Shown here one piece after another: positions 5,430 through 9,655 of a DNA stretch of 9,655 nucleotides (positions are counted from its first letter, which is position 1; the number at the start of each line of letters is the position of its first letter). The DNA comes from Candidatus Babelota bacterium (lineage in GTDB: Bacteria > Babelota > Babeliae > Babelales > Babelaceae). Under the pieces are notes generated by a model that had not been told where the DNA came from, did not search any database, and worked only from the letters and a program-made list of their open reading frames with translations. A program made the translations under genes and the position numbers. The stretch spans positions 1,156-10,810 of the forward strand of contig DNBB01000037.1 in the NCBI GenBank assembly GCA_003484685.1, in the 5' to 3' direction.

Positions 5430-6743
5430 TTAGGCTAAAAGCGCCTGTTTGATATAGTTTTGGATCTGATCAAACGCAATACGCTCTTGTTGCATGCTAT
5501 CGCGATGTCGTACGGTAACCGACTGATCTTCTGCGCTTTGGTAGTCATAGGTAAAGCAAAATGGCGTACCGATTTCATCTTGCCGGCGATACCGCTTACC
5601 AATCGAACCAGAACTATCAAACTGCACTTCAATTCCCTGCATACGAAGCTCACGCGCAAGTTGCCTAAACGGTTCACCGAGGCTATCAACCAACGGCAAC
5701 AATGCCGCTTTTACAGGCGCAATACGTGGATGTAAGCGCAACACCGTACGTGTTTCTTTCTCTAGCTGTTCTTCACTATACGCGTCAAACAACAAAGTCA
5801 AAAAGAGTCGGTCGACGCCAACGGAGCATTCGACAACATCAGGAACATATGAGCTTTTAGTTGCATCATCAAAGACCGCCAACTCTTTACCCGAAAATTT
5901 ACTGTGCTGAGAAAGATCATAATTACCGCGATGCGCAATACCTTCAAGCTCCTTCCAACCAAAGGGAAACTCATATTCAACGTCAGACGTCGCTGATGAG
6001 TAATGCGAAAGCTCGGTTTGTTCATGGGCGCGTAAACGCAACTTTTCTGGCGTGATGCCAATGTGACTAAAAAAGTTCAAACGTTCCGTACGCCAAAATT
6101 CAAAAAGATTTTGTGCATCTTCGTGCTTGCAGAAAAATTCCATCTCCATCTGTTCAAATTCGCGCATACGAAACAAAAACTGCTTGGGCGTTATTTCGTT
6201 ACGAAACGCTTTGCCAATTTGTGCCACACCAAAAGGAATCTTTACGCGGCTGCTGGAGATAATGTTTTTAAAATTAACAAAAATGCTTTGGGCGGTTTCT
6301 GGACGCAGATATGCAGCGGAAGCCTGCTCAACGGACGCACCAAGTTGTGTTTTAAACATCATATGAAATTCACGCGACTCGGACCAATCCTTTTTTCCAC
6401 AGCGCGTACACGCTTTATTAAGATCAACATCATCGGTACGAAAACGCGCATTGCAAGCCTTGCATTCAACAAGTGGATCATGAAAATTCTCAATATGTCC
6501 TGATGCACGCCACATAGCTTCATTGCCTAGAATAGCCCCATCAACAAACAAAATGTCGTACGGCAGAGCGCGGAGCGATTGCTTCCATGCTTGGCGAATA
6601 TTTTCCTTCATTAAGGTACCAAGCGGCCCGCTATCATATACCCCATTGAGACCGTTGTAAATATCGGCGGTTTGAAAAATAAAGCCCCGACGCTTACAAA
6701 GCGCGGTAATTTTTTCTAGCGTCACTACTGTTTCGGCCACCAT
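5430..6743 (-). CDS. glyS: Glycyl-tRNA synthetase, alpha-2 (single-chain) type
   Basis: Class II synthetase that charges tRNA-Gly with glycine using ATP. From the ATG at 6743 the protein has 437 residues. It shows YNGLNGVYDSGPLG near 29-42 and an inserted zinc ribbon with CxxC pairs C94/C97 and C112/C115. Motif 2 is FRNEITPKQFLFRMREFEQ (180-198), the FPFGWKELEGIAHRGNYDL segment is at 259-277, and motif 3 is GVDRLFL (309-315). The anticodon-binding domain contains SSGSIGKRYRRQDEIGTPF (377-395) and ends near 432. This is the homodimeric type, unlike the E. coli GlyQ/GlyS alpha-beta enzyme; some databases call it glyQS. The frame extends 23 codons upstream, but GAGGAG (plus 6753-6758) lies 9 bases before the chosen ATG, and family proteins start near VVTLEKITALCKRRGF. 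It is flanked by a terminator downstream and diverges from htrA upstream. Confidence 0.96.
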   Translation of the reverse strand: MVAETVVTLEKITALCKRRGFIFQTADIYNGLNGVYDSGPLGTLMKENIRQAWKQSLRALPYDILFVDGAILGNEAMWRASGHIENFHDPLVECKACNARFRTDDVDLNKACTRCGKKDWSESREFHMMFKTQLGASVEQASAAYLRPETAQSIFVNFKNIISSSRVKIPFGVAQIGKAFRNEITPKQFLFRMREFEQMEMEFFCKHEDAQNLFEFWRTERLNFFSHIGITPEKLRLRAHEQTELSHYSSATSDVEYEFPFGWKELEGIAHRGNYDLSQHSKFSGKELAVFDDATKSSYVPDVVECSVGVDRLFLTLLFDAYSEEQLEKETRTVLRLHPRIAPVKAALLPLVDSLGEPFRQLARELRMQGIEVQFDSSGSIGKRYRRQDEIGTPFCFTYDYQSAEDQSVTVRHRDSMQQERIAFDQIQNYIKQALLA

Positions 6744-6752
6744 GAAGTCCAT

Positions 6753-6758
6753 CTCCTC
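6753..6758 (-). promoter_or_regulatory. Ribosome binding site deciding the glycyl-tRNA synthetase start
   Basis: On the minus strand GAGGAG lies 9 bases before the ATG at 6743-6741. The ATG at 6752 directly abuts this site and would be too close, and the ATG at 6812 has no comparable motif. The site therefore favours the 437-residue protein. Confidence 0.7.
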
Positions 6759-6803
6759 ACAAGGAAAAAGGTATGCTACAATCTCTGCAGAAAGTATACG
6801 GGT

Positions 6804-6833
6804 TTTATCCATATTTTAATAGCACCGCGTCAA
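6804..6833 (-). promoter_or_regulatory. Candidate promoter for glycyl-tRNA synthetase gene
   Basis: On the minus strand TTGACG (plus 6828-6833, five of six to the -35 consensus) is followed after 18 bases by GATAAA (plus 6804-6809, four of six to the -10 consensus). It lies in the divergent glyS-htrA region. An alternative -10, TATACT (plus 6793-6798), lacks a well-spaced -35. If either is right, the longer glyS reading frame starting at 6812 would begin at or upstream of the transcription start. Eye-matched only. Confidence 0.3.
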
Positions 6834-6861
6834 TCGCTACTATGTAACAAGGAGCTGTGTA

Positions 6862-8502
6862 ATGCGTATCTGGGCAGGAATTGCCGCCGTCCTTGGTGTT
6901 GCAACCATTGGAATCATCGCGACAAAAACAATTAAAGAACAACAAGTACAGCGCCTCCTGATCAACCATCTTGAACATGAGCTTGCGCAACGCCCCCTTC
7001 AAAACCCACCAGGACTACCCGCAGTAAATCAAACAACCACCACAACTCGCGAGCAAGAACGTTGGAGCACAGTTCAAGATGGCCTTCGTAATGCCGTTGT
7101 ACAAGTCCTTGCCTTTTGTCTTGAATTTAACTGGCTTGAACCATACAAGACGCCGGGTCAGGGAATGGGCGCTGGCAGCGGATTTTTTATCGACCAAGAA
7201 GGACATTTAATAACTAATGCGCACGTCGTAAACCAATCAGTAGCCGTTTTTATCCAAATACCTGCGTTTGGTAAGCGCCGCTTTGATGTCATCGTAGAGG
7301 GCGTTGCTCCCGAACGCGATTTAGCCGTTCTTCGCGTCGTGGCAGAAGACCTCGAAATTATTAAAGAAGGCCTTGGTGGAATGCTGCCAATAGCCACGCT
7401 TGGCAACTCAGATAACGTCAAACGTGCAAGTGAAATTCTTACCCTCGGCTTCCCCCTAGGGCAAGAATCACTCAAGAGTACCCTGGGCGTAGTAAGCGGA
7501 CGACAAAATATGGATGGTAGCTCCATGATCCAGATTGACGCCCCAATCAACCCGGGCAACTCAGGCGGCCCCGCAATCAATATTCACGGAGAAGTTGTTG
7601 GAGTAAACACCTCCGGCATCATGAACGCACAAAACGTAGGATATATTATCCCGAGCAACGAGGTTAAACTCTTTCTTGATCAGCTTCCCCTCGCTCCCCT
7701 TGGCAGCGAACGGGGCATCCGCTTTTTACGCAAACCATTTCTTGGGATCATTTATAACGAAACTAACGATATTGTTGCTGACTATTTAACCAATCCACGT
7801 CCCGCAGGGCTCTACGTTGCCGATGTCTACAAAGGGGGCATGCTCGAGCGCGCTGGAATCCAAAAAGGTGACATGGTCTACCAGATCAACGGGCATCAGG
7901 TTGATAGCTTTGGTGAAATGCAAGTTTCCTGGAGCGAAGATAAGATATCCTTACTTGATTACATCTCGCGCCTAAAGATTGGAGACACCCTTCACTTAGT
8001 CTTTTACCGCTCAGGAGAGCGCAAAGAAATTACGCTTACATTTGAATTTACCCAATATCCTGCAGTCCGAACTCGCTACCCGGGGTATGAATCGATTGAT
8101 CACGAGGTAATCGGCGGCTGCGTCTTCATGGACCTCTCGCTTAACCATATTCCCCTACTTATCAAACGCAACTCCCTGCTCACCCGGTACATCGAATTAG
8201 AAAATCAAGCCACAGGCCAAGTGATCCTCTCACACGTACTCCCAGACTCTGAAGCTACCCGATCCCGCATTTTAACAGCAGGAACGCTCATTAACAAGGT
8301 CAACGGCGTTGAAGTCAAGACACTCGAAGAACTTCGCACAGCGATAAAAGACCATGCCGAGACCGGATATATCACGTTTGAGATTGATGGCGGGGCTTTT
8401 GTGGTAATCTCGCTTGAGCGCGCTCTTAAAGATGAGTCCTATCTTTCTTCGCGGTATTTTTATACACTAACCCCATTAGTAAAGTCATTGCTCTACAAAT
8501 AA
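6862..8502 (+). CDS. htrA: HtrA/Deg-family serine protease with two PDZ-like domains, Deg2/Deg9-like layout
   Basis: An envelope quality-control protease of the trypsin fold. The N-terminus (about 4-21) is a hydrophobic signal or anchor segment, so the protein should act in the periplasm. The catalytic triad is visible: H121 in ITNAHVV, D153 in ERDLAVLRV and S234 in PGNSGGPA; the family's GFPLGQ strand is at 196-201. A first PDZ-like domain spans about 292-395 (FLGIIYN, then AGIQKGDMVYQINGHQV at 331-347). The last 150 residues, with YESIDHEVIGGCVFMDLSL (409-427), GQVILSHVL and a degenerate PDZ2 (about 452-518), resemble the C-terminus of plant organellar Deg2/Deg9 rather than E. coli DegP. 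At 546 residues it is longer than DegP. AAGGAG lies 7 bases before the ATG. First gene of an operon, with tlyA 14 bp downstream. Confidence 0.92.
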   Translation: MRIWAGIAAVLGVATIGIIATKTIKEQQVQRLLINHLEHELAQRPLQNPPGLPAVNQTTTTTREQERWSTVQDGLRNAVVQVLAFCLEFNWLEPYKTPGQGMGAGSGFFIDQEGHLITNAHVVNQSVAVFIQIPAFGKRRFDVIVEGVAPERDLAVLRVVAEDLEIIKEGLGGMLPIATLGNSDNVKRASEILTLGFPLGQESLKSTLGVVSGRQNMDGSSMIQIDAPINPGNSGGPAINIHGEVVGVNTSGIMNAQNVGYIIPSNEVKLFLDQLPLAPLGSERGIRFLRKPFLGIIYNETNDIVADYLTNPRPAGLYVADVYKGGMLERAGIQKGDMVYQINGHQVDSFGEMQVSWSEDKISLLDYISRLKIGDTLHLVFYRSGERKEITLTFEFTQYPAVRTRYPGYESIDHEVIGGCVFMDLSLNHIPLLIKRNSLLTRYIELENQATGQVILSHVLPDSEATRSRILTAGTLINKVNGVEVKTLEELRTAIKDHAETGYITFEIDGGAFVVISLERALKDESYLSSRYFYTLTPLVKSLLYK

Positions 8503-8516
8503 CCAAGGTATACTTC

Positions 8517-9245
8517 ATGGCCGAAAGAAGCCGTCTCGATCTTCTTACGCAATTGCGCTATCCCGAATATAGCCGCACACAAATACAAAGTTGGGTTCTT
8601 CAAGGTGCCGTCTTAGTAAACGGCACCCCCTTAACTAAACCAGGCGCCTCCATTCCTGTTGACGCAGAGATCATAATAACTGCGGACGAGCCCAAATACG
8701 TCTCACGCGGGGGCCTTAAGCTCGAAAAAGCCCTACAAGTCTTTGCTATCAATATAGCTGGCAAGACAGCTCTTGATGCGGGCATCTCTACGGGCGGATT
8801 CACTGATTGTTTATTGCAACATAGTATTGCACATGTGTATGGAATCGATGTTGGATACGGCCAAGTACACGAAAAAATTCGTACGGACGAACGCGTAACC
8901 ATCATCGAACGGACGAATGTCCGCCACTATCAGCCAGAACACGATCCTGTTGACATCATCACCTTTGACCTCTCGTTTATCTCGCTACTCAAAGTTCTTG
9001 ATACGGTGGCCCGGACACTCAAACCAGGTGGCATACTGCTGCCACTCATCAAGCCACAGTTTGAAGCAGACAAAGGTAGTGTTCCTTCTGGCGGTGTTAT
9101 CAAAGATGATAAATTGCGTGAGCAAATTGTTGCCCAGGTTATTGCTGGCATCGTTGCCCAGGGTTTTACTCATCATGGCTTCACCGAGTCGCCTATCCTA
9201 GGTGCAACAGGCAATAAGGAATATCTTGCATGGTTTACGCGTTAA
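8517..9245 (+). CDS. tlyA: TlyA-family rRNA 2'-O-methyltransferase
   Basis: TlyA proteins methylate ribose 2'-OH groups of 16S and/or 23S rRNA (C1409 and C1920 in characterised members) using S-adenosylmethionine; some were also described as haemolysins. The N-terminal S4 RNA-binding domain covers about 5-58 (SRTQIQSWVLQGAVLVNG at 19-36). It is joined by the signature YVSRGGLKLEKAL (61-73) to an FtsJ/RrmJ-type methyltransferase domain. The SAM-binding loop is LDAGISTGGFTDCLL (86-100), followed by YGIDVGYGQ. The family's K-D-K-E catalytic set is seen as K68, D151 (FDLSFIS), K179 (LIKPQFE) and E235 (GNKEYL). At 242 residues it is close to the typical 245-270. AAGG precedes the ATG by 8 bases. 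It follows htrA by 14 bp and its last 16 bases overlap the next gene, indicating coupled expression. Confidence 0.93.
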   Translation: MAERSRLDLLTQLRYPEYSRTQIQSWVLQGAVLVNGTPLTKPGASIPVDAEIIITADEPKYVSRGGLKLEKALQVFAINIAGKTALDAGISTGGFTDCLLQHSIAHVYGIDVGYGQVHEKIRTDERVTIIERTNVRHYQPEHDPVDIITFDLSFISLLKVLDTVARTLKPGGILLPLIKPQFEADKGSVPSGGVIKDDKLREQIVAQVIAGIVAQGFTHHGFTESPILGATGNKEYLAWFTR

Positions 9246-9655
9246 AATTTTTTAAAAACCTCTTTGTTATCGCTATCCTCATAGCTGCTGCGATTCTGGC
9301 AATGCGATATTTTTCGCATATTTCGCGTACTCAGGAGGCTAATGCCTGGCAAGATCCTCAGACGTGGACAAATCCCGATATTGTAGAATATCTTCAAAAC
9401 GCCCCAATAATTGCGCAAGAACCCATGGCTTCTTATCTTAAACGAAGTGGCTTTAAGGCTGATTTTTCTAACAAAGTATATATCGTTACCTTCGCAAACA
9501 AAGCTCAAGCTGTTTTTAAACCCGAAGAGTATGAGGTGGATCCATTACCATATGCAGAAGAAGCTGCATATAACGCATCAGTCTTCCTTGGCTTTCCCCA
9601 TATTCCCCCCACAACAATTCGAACCATTAAGGACCAAACAGGCTCCCTGCAACTG
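9230..9655 (+). CDS. Membrane-anchored protein with kinase-like N-lobe (partial, runs off the window)
   Basis: The ATG at 9230 opens a frame that is uninterrupted to the window end (142 codons). AAGGA (9216-9220) lies 9 bases upstream, inside tlyA, and the genes overlap by 16 bases. Residues 7-25 (FFKNLFVIAILIAAAILAM) form a signal anchor, placing the rest outside the cytoplasm if the orientation is N-in. Residues 82-97 (KVYIVTFANKAQAVFK), followed by P98, then AEEAAYNASVFLGFPHIPPT (109-128) and TGSLQ, look like the N-lobe of an atypical kinase. A lysine (K97) in xxFKP and a glutamate in ExAAY with an L(G/D)xxxxPP segment also occur in bacterial PI3/4-kinase-like proteins and in the secreted kinase FAM20C. 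The catalytic lobe lies beyond the window, so activity cannot be judged. HipA-like folds are an alternative. Confidence 0.6.
   Translation, partial: MVYALKFFKNLFVIAILIAAAILAMRYFSHISRTQEANAWQDPQTWTNPDIVEYLQNAPIIAQEPMASYLKRSGFKADFSNKVYIVTFANKAQAVFKPEEYEVDPLPYAEEAAYNASVFLGFPHIPPTTIRTIKDQTGSLQL

Noticed and set aside
6744..6812. Longer glycyl-tRNA synthetase start at 6812 (23 extra codons).
   Set aside because: A strong GAGGAG sits 9 bases before the ATG at 6743, the family start fits there, and the added residues overlap a candidate promoter.
7158..7580. A 140-codon minus-strand frame opposite htrA.
   Set aside because: It is antisense to the catalytic domain of a well-supported protease and has no recognisable motif.
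9242..9508. An 88-codon minus-strand frame opposite the right-edge gene.
   Set aside because: The plus strand has a ribosome binding site, tlyA coupling, a signal anchor and kinase-like motifs in an open frame; the minus frame has none of these.
1..9655. Scan for tRNA or rRNA genes, CRISPR arrays, insertion sequences, riboswitches and T-box leaders (especially before the glycyl-tRNA synthetase gene).
   Set aside because: No cloverleaf, spaced direct repeats, transposase motifs or T-box-type leader was recognised by eye; the leader before the synthetase gene is under 120 bases, too short for a typical T-box.

Overview
This window (roughly 40-45% G+C by eye) is a compact, ordinary-looking bacterial chromosome segment carrying ten complete genes and one partial gene at each edge. 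A cleavable-looking or anchoring N-terminus on an HtrA protease suggests a cell with a periplasm. The mix of short EF-Ts, scattered translation genes, exported GNAT acetyltransferases and a Deg2/Deg9-like HtrA suggests a small-genome, possibly host-associated lineage. Candidatus Dependentiae (TM6) is my best guess from overall appearance only. No rRNA, tRNA, CRISPR array, transposase or phage gene was seen.

Layout. The left edge (1-65, minus) holds what looks like the first 21 codons of an exported protein running out of the window. A hairpin with T-tracts on both sides (191-220) separates it from a minus-strand pair, tsf (EF-Ts) then frr (ribosome recycling factor). A 180-bp divergent intergenic region lies between tsf and rplU (L21, plus), which ends at a strong terminator. 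Next come two overlapping plus-strand paralogues of a GNAT acetyltransferase, each with an N-terminal hydrophobic export or anchor segment and a shared CxxxC. They converge on a minus-strand potassium-uptake pair, the KtrB/TrkH-type channel subunit followed by the KtrA/TrkA-type RCK regulator. Upstream of that pair is a terminator and a minus-strand glycyl-tRNA synthetase of the alpha-2 type. Divergent from it is a tightly packed plus-strand operon: an HtrA/Deg protease, a TlyA-type rRNA 2'-O-methyltransferase, and a 16-bp-overlapping partial gene for a membrane-anchored protein with a kinase-like N-lobe.

How the genes work together. Five genes serve translation (frr, tsf, rplU, glycyl-tRNA synthetase, tlyA), but without their usual partners: rpsB and pyrH are not next to tsf-frr, and rpmA does not follow rplU. 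The ktr pair is a complete two-subunit K+ uptake system. The exported GNAT pair, the HtrA protease and the putative kinase are the accessory, envelope-directed part. The most interesting leads are the duplicated exported acetyltransferases, which are rich in 8-9 base A-tracts, the Deg2-like architecture of the protease, and the truncated kinase-like protein.
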